From NCBI RefSeq assembly GCF_000003855.2, contig NW_003101680.1, positions 5,022,301 to 5,086,300 of the forward strand: 64,000 nucleotides of DNA, read 5' to 3'. Origin of the DNA: Blastomyces gilchristii SLH14081. Taxonomy: Eukaryota > Ascomycota > Eurotiomycetes > Onygenales > Ajellomycetaceae. The notes under the pieces were generated by a model. It was not told the origin of the DNA. It did not search any database and worked only from the letters and a program-made list of their open reading frames with translations. Position 1 is the stretch's first letter. Each line of letters begins with the position of its first letter. Below, one piece after another: positions 49,025-62,800 of this stretch. The position numbers and the translations under genes are program-made.

Positions 49025-50558
49025 ATCTCTGTCATATAATCCTCAGTATGACTACTGATCAATGATTTAAATTCAATTAATGTCTCTTAATAAGTTCAGT
49101 TCTCATCAATATAATAATATATAACTCTTATAAATGCAAGATTATTTGTACTAGTTCATGCATTTACTGTGAGAGATACTCTTCAATGATTCTTCAACTC
49201 TGATTCTAGATATTGTATATTAACTTTGTAGTATATCTTGAGATTGAACTGAAGACAGAATCAATGTGAAATATGAAGATTTGAATTAAGTATTTGAAGA
49301 AGTGTTCAGAATTCAGGGTTTTTAATTGATTGAAGAGAAAGATTCAGAGATATATATATACAAAGTAATTATTCATGAAAATTATCAGATAAGAGTTATA
49401 AAATCAGAGTACTGATACAGAGTCATTTTTATATAATTTTCTTCAAATTAGAAAGTTAGCATTATTAAAAATCATTATCTAATAGAGCAACTTATCAGCT
49501 TAGTAGTAATTTTCTGATTATTTTTCTTTTATTATCTGCATTCTGATGACTTCAGATGTCAGAAAATTTCTTCAGAGTCATGATCAGTTTATAATGAATA
49601 TTTCTGAATGATGTTGTAGTAATTATAGCAGAGAGATAGCTCTTCAGTAATCTGCAATACAATCTATTAATAATTATTTCATAGTTCATCTCAGTGTTTG
49701 TGTTGAGTTTTTCATAAATTTTATGACCTGAAATCAGATGTGAAGAATGAAGTAGTTATTTATCATAATTGAAAAAGAGCATTCTGTGTTAAATTATAAA
49801 TAATATAGACTTTGTAATTCACAGTGATTTCTTGAAGAGTTTATGAATCTTCAATAGAAATAAAAGAAGTGAAAGAAGTGAATTCAGAAGATATGATAAT
49901 AATTTGAGAAAGATAATAATTTATTTTCAATAACTGATCACTGATGTGTGTAAGAAGAATTAATATAAGAGAAAATAATCTTGTTTCTTAGCTTAGTTAT
50001 AATTTTAGTACTAACTCAGATTGAATATCATTAATGTATAAAAGTAAACAAATAATCTTGATTAATCTCTGTTATATTTCTTAAAATATATTAATATTGT
50101 GAAAGAGAGTGTTACTAAATTATGTTATCAGATAATATCATTAAAAATATATTAATATTATGAATATTAATGTTGAAAAAATGTTGATACTTATACATTA
50201 TAGTGATTTGTGAATCATGATAGTTAAATATATATATATATATATATATTATTCCTGACTTGATTACAACTTGTATAATAATTTTTAAAAACTCAAAATT
50301 AATTTCAATTATTAATAATTATGAACTTACAACTAATTGTGATTCAAAGATTGCCTCTCAGCGTATGATTACAGGTGTACACTGGCTTCTTATATATTGT
50401 AATATTGTACACTAAATTAATTAGTGACTGCTATGACCCCTTTACACTTGTAAGCAAGTTCAGAAGCGGCCGTGTTATTATCTGACAGTTGTATGTTCTT
50501 TCAAATCACTGTATGTTCTTCTGAACCACATTCTCTCTCATCAGATTCAGTCACGCTC
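49025..50558. other. AT-rich gene-free segment
   Basis: AT-rich sequence with a (TA)n run at about 50229-50250. From 50340 the base composition rises, with CGTGTT and GCGGCC sites near 50470. I cannot assign it to an element; it may include an end of gypsy 3 or a separate relic. Confidence 0.4.
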
Positions 50559-52611
50559 ATGTGACCATGACATCTGTCCTAGCTTCATACGGATTAGCGC
50601 GTCACTAGTATTCATGATCTTGTGACCTATCTCTGATTCAGCTAGTATTTCATGTACATTCTTATAAAGAAACTTTCACTATATTACATCACTTATTCAC
50701 TAACTTTTCTCATTCTTCAATCATCTTCTTCATCATCATCATCATCAAATACTACTATCTCATTCAAGATTTCTACCCCTTCTTCTGTTCAACTCTTTTC
50801 ATCTGTTCATCTATCACATCATACACATTTCTGGCAATGACTTCTCATTCTCATAACAAGCATTCTCATAGTGCTCATATCAGGCAGTTCATTAGCAGTA
50901 AGTGTAACACATTGTGAAACATGACCAGGACTTATTTATCTTCTAACAATCATCAGAACATACTATCATGAATAACATATCTTCTTCATCTTCTCATACA
51001 CTCTTGATCTTTTCCTTCTCAGCAGGTTTCTAATTATGTTTTCTGGCATAATTTTGCATGAATGCAGATGCTGATATATTGTTTTTATTTATATAGAATC
51101 TTTCTATGTTGACAGATCTGTATTCACTGATAATAGTGAACTCAATGTTGAATCATTGATTAAGAACTTGAAGAATGTGATAATGAAGAAATTGTCTGTG
51201 CTATGTATAACTGAGTCTTTCATATCTCTCTCTGTCTTCTCTGTTTCTTTCTCTGTCACTCTCTCTCAATCTTCTACACCTGTCTCTGTGTCTGATTCTC
51301 CTGCTCTCACTACCTCTGTTTCTGTAATTCTCACTTCTGCTGCTTCTGGTTTTGCTGTCTCTGCTTTCATTATCAGCTCTCTTCATTTCAAGGAGATATT
51401 GCATAGACTTAATGAATCATATTTCTCAGTGTGTACACTCTCACTCTTCTTATTTACTCTTAGAACAATTTATTATACAAAGACTGTGTATAATACAACT
51501 ATCTGAAGCTCAGTTATAAACACTGATTATTACATTTATTTTAAATATTCATGATAAGACAATTATTCATTTATATCAGAGAATCATCTTTTCTCTTAAC
51601 AGTATCAAAATTATAAGTCTTTTTCTTTTTCATCTTTTTCTTTCTGATGCTGATTTTTCTATTCTTAGAGAAAATCATTATAGGTTTTACTGTGTACAAA
51701 GTCATGATGTTCACAGATATCAAGAAGCTTTTTATAACTGTAAAGTTCAATATTGCAGAGACATTCACTCTGATGAATTTCTTCAGAATGATAGATCTGT
51801 ATTAGCCTATTCTCTGACATCTGTTATCTGACTTCATAATGCAGACAAAAGATATCTGTGTTTTCAGAAACAGAAACACAGATGTTGTACTCTTTTACAC
51901 TCACAGATGTAAGACTTGTATGCCTTGTCTGAGCTGTTATCATGAGAATAAGCTGTTTGCATGCTGCATTCTGCTTTCTGCATTCTCTCATGTCTCTCTC
52001 TCTCTTTCTGAGAAGCCTCATGCATGTTGTAATTGCATGTACAACTCTAAGATCAGTGAGTGTTTATTCAGTAACTATTCTTATCTCTGATTTTATGATT
52101 TTTGTATATTAACAATGATTCTTAGTTGCTTCAGTGTCAGAGGCCATTCTAATTGAAGATGACAACATCACTGAGACTACTCTCTTCTATTCTCAAGCTT
52201 CTTCTGTCACTTTCTCTCCCTCTTCTGCAGGGAAGGTTGTGTATACATCAGATTATAAGCATTCAGCTCTGAATGACTCTCATCATTCATTCAGTCCTGT
52301 GTCTCTCTCTTTCATTTCTTCTGTCTCTGCTCTTTCTGTTCTGGCTTCTAATTCTGCGGGTTCTACGCTCTTCTTCAATTTTTCTACATGTATGCATATG
52401 CATTCCTATATCAGCATTTCAGTCAATCTTGTGATAAATGACATTAATGTTGTACACAGAGCAGTAGAGAAATCAGAGATATGTATAGTATTGTTACAAG
52501 AGTGACTTGTGACTCTTGAATCTCTTGCAGATCTCAAGTTTTGAGATTTCCTTTATTTTTAGCATTTTTCAGATGATGTGATATGAGAAATAGATTAAAT
52601 GTGTGATGTAT
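50559..52611. other. Unresolved region with long low-complexity open frames
   Basis: Open frames on the plus strand at 50652-50840, 51156-51506, 51839-52090 and 52134-52505 are Ser-rich; one (51839-52090) is Cys-rich (CKTCMPCLSC, HACCNC). The complementary strand at 51404-51201 reads as an Arg/Ser/Glu-rich protein. Pyrimidine-rich DNA makes either reading possible. It directly abuts the left TSD of gypsy 2, so it and 59872-64000 were contiguous before that insertion. I do not recognise a family. Confidence 0.35.
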
Positions 52612-52616
52612 GAAAA

Positions 52617-52874
52617 TGTAAGAAATCCCGCTCCTCGCGGATTCTTTACCTCTATTTCTATCTCTCGCGTAATCAATAGGGCTAGCAGCCCTTGGCTACA
52701 CACAACTATATAGACTGGAGTTCGCGAATACTATTCATAACTCAGCTTGAATGCTATTATACATTTAATTCTGACATTTTATCTTTCTACTGTGAATACT
52801 TCTAGTAGTTAATAGTATATATCATGTCAAGCTGCAAACACCTGAATAATCACCTGTAAGCACTTATTCTTACA
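52617..52874 (+). repeat. Gypsy 2 5' LTR
   Basis: 258 bp. A TATA-like CTATATAG at 52706-52713 is followed 34 nt later by CTCAGCTTGAA (52741-52751), the probable transcript start. CG sites survive in the outer half only (CTCGCGG, CTCGCG, TTCGCG). Confidence 0.93.
52741..52751 (+). promoter_or_regulatory. Probable mRNA 5' end that pairs with the primer-binding site
   Basis: CTCAGCTTGAA is complementary at 10 of 11 positions to TTCAAGCTCAG at 52876-52886. In Tf1-type elements the first 11 nt of the transcript act as primer. Pairing is seen directly; transcript start and priming are inferred. Confidence 0.5.
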
Positions 52875-52982
52875 TTTCAAGCTCAGTCAGTCAGCAATCA
52901 TCTGTTATGACTGAAAGAACTAGAAACTTGTATACTTCAATCTCTGTGAACTCTACTGCAGACACTCAGAAGCAGTTATCTG

Positions 52983-55900
52983 AATTATGAATAGCTCTCA
53001 TGAAAGAAGTCTCAGAGAACTTATTAATCACTCACAGAACATCATTCTCTACATCTGTGACAGAGAAACTCTCTGAACTCATAAATAAATCAATCTCAGT
53101 GAAGAATATTCTTGAGCATCTTCTGCAGAATCAAGCTATTTTTCTACAAGAAATGCTTACTGTCTGTAAACACTCTCAAACTGAGTCTCTAGACATGATC
53201 TTCAGAGACACTTACAAACTGAAAAGAAACTTTCTTAAGCTGCAATCACTTAAGATCACTTATTAAATCACAATCTATAAAAGCTTTTGCAAGTTTGTAT
53301 TTGAAATTGACTCATAAGCCTGACTGTGTGACATGAAAGATGAAGAAGCTGTTATCTATATAATGACAGATCTCTATTACACTGAAGTCAAGAACTGGCT
53401 GAATCATCTAGAGAATGATTATAAGAGATTTCACTGATCTATTCTTAAGACCTATCTAGAGAATAAGTTGAGAAACTTCATAAGCTGAACAGAGAACATC
53501 TGAACTGCAATCATCAATATTAGAAAAAGAGATGAGAAATCTGATAAAGACTACTCACAGTGCTTTATAAAATTGTGATATAAATTGAGATCTGTGAAAA
53601 CAGAGCTCTAAAATAAGACCTGAATAATGATATTCATAAAGAGACTGAATAAAGACATGCAGAACAAGCTCATTGAGCAAGACTTTAAGCTCTTGACTCT
53701 GAAGAAACTGATGACTCTCATTCATCACTTACAGATTACTGTGAGAGTCACAGATCTGCAGAGAGCAGATCACTGACTAACCCTGTAAGAATCAGAACAA
53801 TAGAGAACAGATTTATCAGAAAAAGATGATAAGATATAGAGAGATTTATGTCTGACTGCTGAGTAGAGAGAGAGAGCTTCATAAGCTTCTGTGAATAGAG
53901 TGTATAATAGAGAGATTAAGAAAAAGAGACTCTGCTTCATCTGTTCTAAATCAGAACATCTTTATATAAACTGTTCAGACAAATTAAAATAGAAATTTAA
54001 GAAGTTATGAACAGAGTCAGTAACAGTCTTCTTAAGAGTCTTGAAGTTGACATCTGAATCTGTTACTTCTCTGATAAAAATGCTTACTCATAGAGAGAGA
54101 CTATATCACAGTGCTGCTGCTCTGTAAGTATAGAAAGTATTAATGAACTCAGAATCTCAGGTCACTGTAGTGTTCTTAAAGCTTATGAAGTAAATGAGCT
54201 GAAAGATGAAAACTGAGAATCTGCTCTTATAATAAGCAAAGTGTGAGAACTCAGATCTGAGAGCTGAGAGACTTATAAAAGTCATCTTTGAATTACAAGA
54301 TCTCTCTGAAACCTGAAAAAGATTTGCAGAAACTGTGATTATCACAGACATTATAGATAACATATACTTGAGACTTGCATGACTTCAAAGATACAATTCA
54401 CACATAGCTGTCTGTGAGTCAGGTTTATACTTCTGATCAGTGTTAATAGACTTACTTATAAAGATAGAATCAGTTGATGCTGCAGAGTTAATTAGAGAAG
54501 ACAAGCTCATCTATATAATGACTTTACAAGTGTCTGAGAACCTTGCAGTCATGAAAACTGAGCTTCAGATATCAGAGAAATATCAAGATCTCACAGAGAT
54601 GTTCAGCTCAGCAAAGACAGCTGAGCTTTCTTCTCACTGTAAGAAGAATCTGATAATAAATTTGATAGAAGAGTAGAAACTCTTCTGAGAATCAATCTAT
54701 AAGCTCTCTTATTATGAGACAGAGATTTTACAGATCTATGTAAAGAAGAATCTGAAGAATAACTTTATCTGATCTTCACAGACCTTCATAAGAGCCTCTG
54801 TGATATTCATAAAGAAGAAGAATGAAGATCTCAGATTGTGTGTAGACTATTATAACCTGAACTCTAAGATAATAAAGAGCTGCTATTCTCTATCTCTGAT
54901 TGAGAATGTAATCAACTGTCTTATAGAAGCTGTCATATTCACATAACTGAATATAATTAATATATATACATGACTGTGAATACAGTCTGAGAATGAATGA
55001 AAGACTGTCTTTAGAACTGCACTGAAATTGTTTAAATATCTAGTGATGTCTTTTGATCTGACTAATATCTCTGTGATATTTCAGTCTTTCATTAATAAAA
55101 CACTTTATGCATATCTGAATATCTTTATAATAATATATCTGAATAATGTGATGATGTACTTCATAAAGAAGAAAGAACACACTGAGCATGTATGAAGTGT
55201 GTTAAAGGTCTTAGATAAGATAGAACTGTATATTAAGCTTACAAAGTGCAACTTCAGTGTCTGTTGAATTAATTTTCTAGAATATGTAATCACTGCAGAT
55301 GATATTCAGATGAAATCTTCATGAGTTAAGACTATTCTATCATGATCAGAGTTAACTAGTATTTATAAGACTCAGATCTTTCTAAGCTTTGTAAATTTCT
55401 ATAGATGATTTATCTTTACATTCACAAGAATCTTCTTAATTCTTACAGACATGCTGAAGAATGAAAATAAGAAGAAGTTATTTCATGAACAGAGAATGAA
55501 AAGGTTGTTAAGAAGAGAGAACTGTGAGAACTTTCTTATCTCAGAAGCTCATGAGATCTTTATAAGATTGAAACAGATATTTACAGACATAGTAATACTA
55601 TTTCACTTTGATCTCTTGCTCTTAATCAGATTGAAGACAGATGTCTTCTTCTTTATAATTTCAGAAATAGTCTTGTAACTACAGTTAAATGAGAACTGAA
55701 TTTCAGTAGTTTTTTTCTCATGAAAGATGCAATCTGTGAAGATCAACTATAACATTCATAATCAGAAGCTTCTTACAATAGTGAAATTCTTCTGTTACTG
55801 ATATCACTACTTTGAGAGTCTTGTAACAGTGATTACTGTCAGAACTGATTATAATAGCTTATAACAGTTTACTTCAATCAAGAAACTCTCACAGTAATAG

Positions 55901-57775
55901 ATTTACTGAGCTTAGAGACTGAGTGAGTTCTGATTCAAGATAGAATATATTAAGAGAACTAAGAACTCAGCAGATGAACTCTCTTACAGATCAGACTATA
56001 TTAAGAAGATCAGAGTGACAGACACAGAGAGACTAGAGAAGGCAGAAAAGCTTTACAGAATGCTCAGACTGAGTATTATAAAGAGATTGACTGAAGAGTC
56101 TCTCAATTCCCTGCAAGAGAAGGGAGAAAAGAGAGAGAAGAAGTCTGTGTAACTACTCTCTATAACACTGAGAGTCAACACTCTGAAGATCTCTGTGAGA
56201 ATTCTTGAAGAGAGTATCTATAATCTGAAGAGTTTGCAGGCTTTGAGAAGCACTGCAGAAGACCTGATGTAAGAAAAAACAGAGTATAAGTCTTTGTAAG
56301 ATCTTCTATTCAGATTGTCTGAACTGTAACTGAAGAATGAATATGCTTAGTATATTCAGAAACTGCTTACAGCAGAAATCAATCCTGCAGAAATAAAGAA
56401 TTAAAGAGACTTAAATAGTCTCTTGTAAAGAGAGAGCTGAATTTATGTACCTGTGAATGAGTTTCTATATATAGAACTTATTAAAAGATATCATGACTCT
56501 TCTCTAGCAGGTCATTTTACAGACACTAGAACTTATGAGTTACTTATAAGAAAATACTTCTAACTGAAGATATGAGAACTTGTGAAGAAGATAGTGAATT
56601 CTTATACTATTTGTCAGAATTCACAGATAGTGCAGTTCAGATTATATGAAGAACTTACTTCTCTACTTATTTTATAGAAACCTTGAGAACAGCTAGAAAT
56701 AAATATTCTTATAAGTCTCTCTGAAAGTAAGAACATATATAATGCCTGTTTTAACAGTGTACTGATGATAGTGAATTGCTTCATCAAGATAACATACTTT
56801 ATACTCACTTATAAGAACTTGAAGTCAAAGAATTTGACTCATATCTTTGTTTATAATGTGATCTGATTGCATGAATTATCTGTGAATATTATCTCAGATA
56901 GAGAATCAATCTTTGTAGAAGAGTTCTGATCTGATCTGATAACTATACTGAAGATCTCACAAGATCTAAGCACAGCTTTTCATTAACAGACAGATGATCA
57001 GATAAAATATCTGATGAGTATATTAAAACAGTATCTGCAGTACTTTGTCAATTACAATCAGAATGACTGAGTGTATTGATTATCACTCATGAAGTTTATA
57101 TACAATAACTCAAAACATGTCAGTACAGATAAAATTCTCTTTGAGATACTCACTGAGACTTATTCATGAATAATCTTGATAAATCTGTAAGAGTATACTA
57201 TAGAGTGTGATAATGTCTGTGAATAGGCTGAGAGAATTCAGAAGATCTGGGAGAAAGTCTGTGAATTCTTGAGAAAGACTCAAGAGTATTAGAAGAGATA
57301 CTATGACTTCAAGCATATTATAAAGAGTTTCAAGAAAGATGATAGAGTCTGACTGAGTCTAGAAAACATCATTATACAGAGATCTAGTAAGAAGCTGAAT
57401 CTCTTACAGACAGAGTCTTATAAGATTATGAAGAAAGTTAGTTTACAGTTCTACAGATTAAAACTGTTACTTGAGTTGTAGATATACAATGTTTTTTATA
57501 TCTCTTTGCTCTGTAAATATAAGAAATTCTTAGAAGCAAACTCTGTGACTCATCACTCTGTTCACAAAGCACTAGAGAGTGAAAGAGAATATCAGATCAA
57601 AGAAATTGTTGACTCAGAAAAGTGAGGTTATAAGCTCTGATTCAAGGTTCAGTGACAAGAATATTCTGATAAGATGAATAAGTTTACTTAAGAATTATTC
57701 AGGCAGATAAGACATCTGCAGAAGCTGAGACATGACTTTCATACTATAAATTCTAATAAGTCAGAATGATGCAGT
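52983..57775 (+). pseudogene. Gypsy 2 gag-pol relic
   Basis: Gag traces start near 53000; a CX2CX4HX4C knuckle (CFICSKSEHLYINC) lies at 53932-53973. Reverse transcriptase shows LCVDYYNLNSK (near 54840) and the catalytic box as YLNNVM near 55140, where family members have YLDD, so both aspartates are lost by G-to-A type change. The integrase region shows NIISDRE near 56890 and a preceding LMIVNCF in place of VDxF. The C-terminus (about 57590-57700; EYQIKEIVDSEK, then YKL, FKV) resembles a chromodomain, which in such elements targets heterochromatin. Numerous in-frame stops. Confidence 0.8.
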
Positions 57776-59594
57776 CTTCACTAAGAACCTGGTTATAATA
57801 AAGATATTAACACTGTTATTTGTGAATTCTAGTCTATAAGATAATGAGTTTCTACTGAAATGAACAGTCTGTAGTGTATATAAGAGAAGAAGAAATCATG
57901 TTCTTATTAAAGTTAAAAAACAAGAAAATAAACAGAGCTGTGAACACAATTTAGAGACTAATAAAGAAAAAATAAAGAAAACTTATATTCACACTCTTAA
58001 TATCTGCAACATTCAACTCTCTCATAACTATCAATTTTTCTCTTTAAAGAAGTAGAAAGTATTATATCTGTGATACAGATAATTGTTGCATTTAACACAA
58101 AGACTGTTAGAAATGCACAGACTTCAGAGAAGCTGAATATCAGAGTGTATACAGTTGCAGCAGAATCTTGAGAGCTGGTCATCTGTATATATGATCAGAT
58201 ATTTCTCACAAAGCTGTATTCACTCTCTCAGTTATACTGAAGTATTCAGCTCAGAAACAATTGAGATGTGAAGAGAGAGCTCATCTGCTCAGGTCAACTC
58301 TTATTACAAATTCATGATATTTGCATTGCCTTGATTACTCAGATTTTATGAATACTCAGAAACTCATCTTTCATTAACAATGAAATTGTGAAAATGCATC
58401 ACAGTGTGAGAACCATTGATAGAGAATCTAGACATATTTGCATATGTCTGATCAGAGATTGTGTGAGTAGAGAGAGAGTGATTGTAGGCCTGTGAGACTG
58501 TAGAAGACACTGACAACACTGAGAGCTTTGTAAGAACTGTCAGCTAGAATCTGCAAGAAATTACTTATAAGAAGATTTATAGCAAAGAGAGAGACTGTGC
58601 TGCTTAAAGCCAGAGACTGGTCTGAGAGAGGCATGAGGTTGACTGCTGGCTCAAAGATCAGGTGCAGTGATAAGACTGAGAAGAATGAAGATGTAATTAT
58701 GAGCAGCAGCATTCCTGCTTCATCAGCCAGTAAAAAGCAATCAGAGAAGTTGCAGAGACACTTACAAGAAGCTCAGCAGCAGTCAGACATTGTTTATAAA
58801 GATATTAAAATTGAAAAAATTTTTTATTCTTGAGAAGTTCTTGAATCAATATATGAATATTGTCAGAAACACTCTCTCTCTGTCATCTGAGTGAAAACAC
58901 TTCATGAATAAATGAGAATACTCACAGTTTGTGAGAATGAAAGCTGTTACAGAAAAAGAGAAAAGAAGATGAGATTTCACAGACAGATCTGAGATATTTA
59001 TACTACTCTAGAGAGGTTTACTTACACTGTGAGTGATTCTGTGAAACAGTCAGATCACTCTAGTAAACAAGAGTAATTATGAATCACAGGTCTGAATCTT
59101 TCTATATGACTATAAAGAATGATTGCAGACTGTAGATATCTTGATTCTACAATTCTACAGAGTTGATAAAAGAATGAAAAATTCCTCACAATTCTACAGT
59201 GTTAAAGAACAATGATTCATGAGAATGAGTGAAAGATTAACTTATGAATACTTCTCTTTAATGAGAATAATCTCACAGAGAGTGATTCATCTGCAAGATG
59301 AATCTATGTGATGATCACACAAGAATTTCATGAAAATGATTGAGAGTCAACTGAAACTCTTCTGTATAAAAGATGTGAGATGAATCTGTATAATAGTCAG
59401 AGAAGAATCTGTAGATTATAAAGAATCTCATGAAATAAGAAACTGAGTAACAGACTCTTTTTTCTTCACAGTAACAAGGGATTTTTTCTCACTGAGGTTT
59501 TTTATAGATATGAAGAGTTTTTAGTGAGTATCACTGCAGTGCTGAGCTGATTCTATGAAGTTACTCAGTGAAAGACTTCACAGATGAAGTCTTT
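57776..59594 (+). other. Extra 3' region of gypsy 2 beyond pol
   Basis: About 1.8 kb lies between the chromodomain end and the polypurine tract. A plus-strand frame at 58597-58833, continuing with stops to about 59075, is charged and Gln-rich (SEKLQRHLQEAQQQSDIVYKD) and may be a third ORF or a displaced domain. The same region exists in gypsy 1, where the LINE and the chimera were inserted. Confidence 0.5.
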
Positions 59595-59608
59595 GAGAGG
59601 AGAAAATA

Positions 59609-59866
59609 TGTAAGAAATCCTGCTTCTCACAGATTCTTTACCTCTATTCCTATCTCTTATGTAATTAATAGAGCTAGTGACTCTTGGCTACACATAACTA
59701 TATAGACTGGAGTTCATGAATACTATTCATAACTCAGCTTGAATGCTATTATACATTTAACTCTGACATTTTATCTTTCTATCATGAATACTTCTAGTAG
59801 TTAATAGTACATATCACGCCAAGCTGCAAACACCTGAATAATCGCCTGCGAGCACTTATTCTTACA
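59609..59866 (+). repeat. Gypsy 2 3' LTR
   Basis: 258 bp. CG sites survive near the outer end only (ATCACGCC, ATCGCCTGCGAG) and are lost in the inner half, the mirror image of the 5' LTR. Confidence 0.93.
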
Positions 59867-59871
59867 GAAAA

Positions 59872-62800
59872 TGAATGAGATGTGTATGATAATATTTGTC
59901 TTTTACAGCTGATTCTTACAGTTGATGACTAATTCATTATCTCTTTTCTTTTCTTACACTTTTTCTTTATCTGCTAGTTACTACTCTTACACAATCTCTA
60001 TATAATACAGCATTCAGTGACTAGATTCAGCAGCTTTTATCTTTTATAATTCTGTCTTGTGCATTATACTATCTCTCTTTGCTTACTTAGATCACTACAG
60101 TGAACAGCTTATCAAAACTAACCTTGTCTGATCTCTGAGTGTTCTCAGAAGTCAAGATGACTTAGTCTCATATATCTGTGAATGTTTCAGATAGTTCATT
60201 CTCTGTGATCTCTGTGATTGAACTGATGTAAACAGTTGAATTCAACTCTGAATTTCTTTTTCTTCTATGATCTGACTCACATGTAAGTCTGTTACTTTGA
60301 GACTGCTCTTTGCTGCATTGCACTCACTGTCTGTAGTGCATTATTGTACAATCAGCTACAGTCTCATCACTTATTGAAGTGTAACATTCATCTGATTTCT
60401 TCATTACTTCTCATTCTTTTCTTATAATTGTGAAAAGATCAGAATAAGTGAGATTATCTAGTTCATAAGCATCTATAATTTCTCTTACCTCACAAGACTT
60501 TTCAATTGTAAGCTTCTTCTTTTTCAATACTGATAATAGTGCTGCAGATGATTATAATTCACTCAGATCTTGTATCTTTGCTTTTACAAGTTATGAATTA
60601 TTTATTAAGTTACATAAGACTCATCTCTCTGATTCTTTCAATGTGTATATTCCCAGAGAATGTGATTTGAGTATTTTATATGACTCAAACCATCTAGGTT
60701 GAAACTTCTCAGAATCCTCATTGTGTATGAGAACTCATGTTCTCATCTTGAGACTCAATTTCTTAACTAGTGAGTCTCATATTCTTTTCAATTGAATTAC
60801 TCAGTTCAGAAGTAACTTGTTAACTTTTGTATGTGTATGACTGATCTCTTTCAATCTTGATTCTGTGTCTGCAACTGTTGTGTCTGCAACTGCTGTTTTC
60901 TCTTCCATCTTTTTCAAAGCATTCTCTGAGATGTGCGGATGCAATTCATATAACAGGTAGAATGATGAACACTTGGAGACTGCATGCTGCTGAATTCACA
61001 TGACTAATAGTATCTGACTGAGATATTCATCTCATAATCTTGTATGCTTGCTCACTAGATATTTTGTCAGTATGTTATCTAAGATTTCATTCAAGTGTTT
61101 CATCTTCTCATTCATCTGTGAATGATATGATATTGTTCTACAATGTCTTGTCTGTAATTGACTTATGAAATGTCTCACTGCTTCTTCTACAAGATTCGCA
61201 CTGTTATCAGTTAGAATCTCGCGCGGCATTCTATAGTTAACATAGATCTCATTATATAGGAACTTTATCATCATCTTCTCTATCACCTCTGAAACTGCTT
61301 TTGCAACTGGCCAGCCAGTAGTATAATCAATAGCAGTGATTATTCATCAATTTTCATTTGATGTTTACAGTAATATGTCTATGAGGTTCATCTCTCATCA
61401 TTTAAACAGTTGTATTATACACTTCATCTGATGTTATGCTTTCTCACATTCTAATCCTTTCTTAGATCCTTTCACAACCTGACAATTCAGACACTCATGA
61501 GCATACATCTGAATATTCTCAGCCATGCTTAGTCAGTATACTCTTGATTCAAGTACACTCATGAGTTCAGGGCTTTCTAAGTGACTGAATTCCTTGTACA
61601 TGTGAGTCACTAAGTTACATCTAAATGAAGATTCTAGATAGAGAGCTTCTGTGTATTCTAGATCACAGTAAAGCACAATATTGTTTTTCAATTTTCCCAG
61701 CTTGAAGTTCAGAAGCATCTCTTCTACTACTCTCACAAGACACTTGTCATCTGACATCTTGTCATTCTTTAAGTAAGAGATCATGGCATTCACTTATTCT
61801 GATTTCTTACATCTTCTCAGCATATTTAACATGAACATCTCTTGTGTCTGATTCACAGAACTCTCATTCATGAAATCAGGTCTGTAACTGATTACATCAG
61901 ACATCACAGCATTTAATCTCTTTCAGTATTTGATATAAAGATTGTATGCTTAGAACTTCAAGATTCAATGTACTAAGTGTTTGAAAGATTTTATCATTAA
62001 TTGTAGATAGACAAGACTTTCATGATCTGTGATCACTGTTGTTATATACTCATTGTTAATATATCTATCTCACAATATCAGCACATGCTTGATCACTAGC
62101 AATTCCTTTTCATACACTGAGTAATTGAGCTTGACACCTGATAGTTTCCTACCATCATATATCATCAGATGCAGCTTGCTGTTCTTGCTTATCTGTAGAA
62201 GAGTGTCTCTGATAGCTTATTTAAATGCATTTATCTCAATATAGAAAGATTTATCACAATCTGATTGAATAAGTACTGAGGATGTTATTACACATTTTCT
62301 CAGTGTGAGAAAAGCCTCTTTGCACACAGCATTTCAGATGATTGAATAAAACTTCTTCTTTCACAGATTTGTATTCATTTCTCTTAAGAGATCTGAGAGT
62401 GATACAGATATTCATGTGAAATTCTTGATGAATCTGCAGTAATATGAGACCAACTCAAGAAACTGTCATATATAATGTACATTTCTCAGCCACGGTCAAT
62501 TTGCTATGACATTCAATTTCTCTGAGATGAGATGTATACAGTCATCACTTACTACATGTTCTATAAACTTCAACTCTTCTATTTCAAACACACACTTGAT
62601 TAATTTGATGTAGAGCTTATACTCTGTCAGAGTTGTAAGTACTTCATCAAGATACTTCAGATATTCATTGTATGAGTTTGAAAAGACTAGAATATCATCA
62701 AGATATACAAGGTATGAGATTTCATTCTGTTTATAAAGAATTATATTCATCATCATTTGAAAGATAGTGAGTGCATTTGTCAGACTGAATAACATTATCA

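Larger units (their letters stand above)
52617..59866 (+). mobile_element. Gypsy 2: complete but mutated chromodomain Ty3/gypsy element
   Basis: 7250 bp with two 258-bp LTRs (52617-52874, 59609-59866), ends TGTAAG...CTTACA, and a 5-bp duplication GAAAA (52612-52616, 59867-59871). The primer-binding region TTTCAAGCTCAG starts at 52875. A purine-rich tract GAGAGGAGAAAA (59595-59606) precedes the 3' LTR. Coding order is gag with zinc knuckle, RT, RNase H, integrase, chromodomain, followed by about 1.8 kb of extra 3' sequence. It is the uninterrupted sister of gypsy 1. Many stops make it inactive. Confidence 0.93.

Noticed and set aside
53000..59600. Many short open frames in gypsy 2 as separate genes
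   Set aside because: They are fragments of one gag-pol frame broken by stops, or antisense shadows; motif order matches a gypsy polyprotein.
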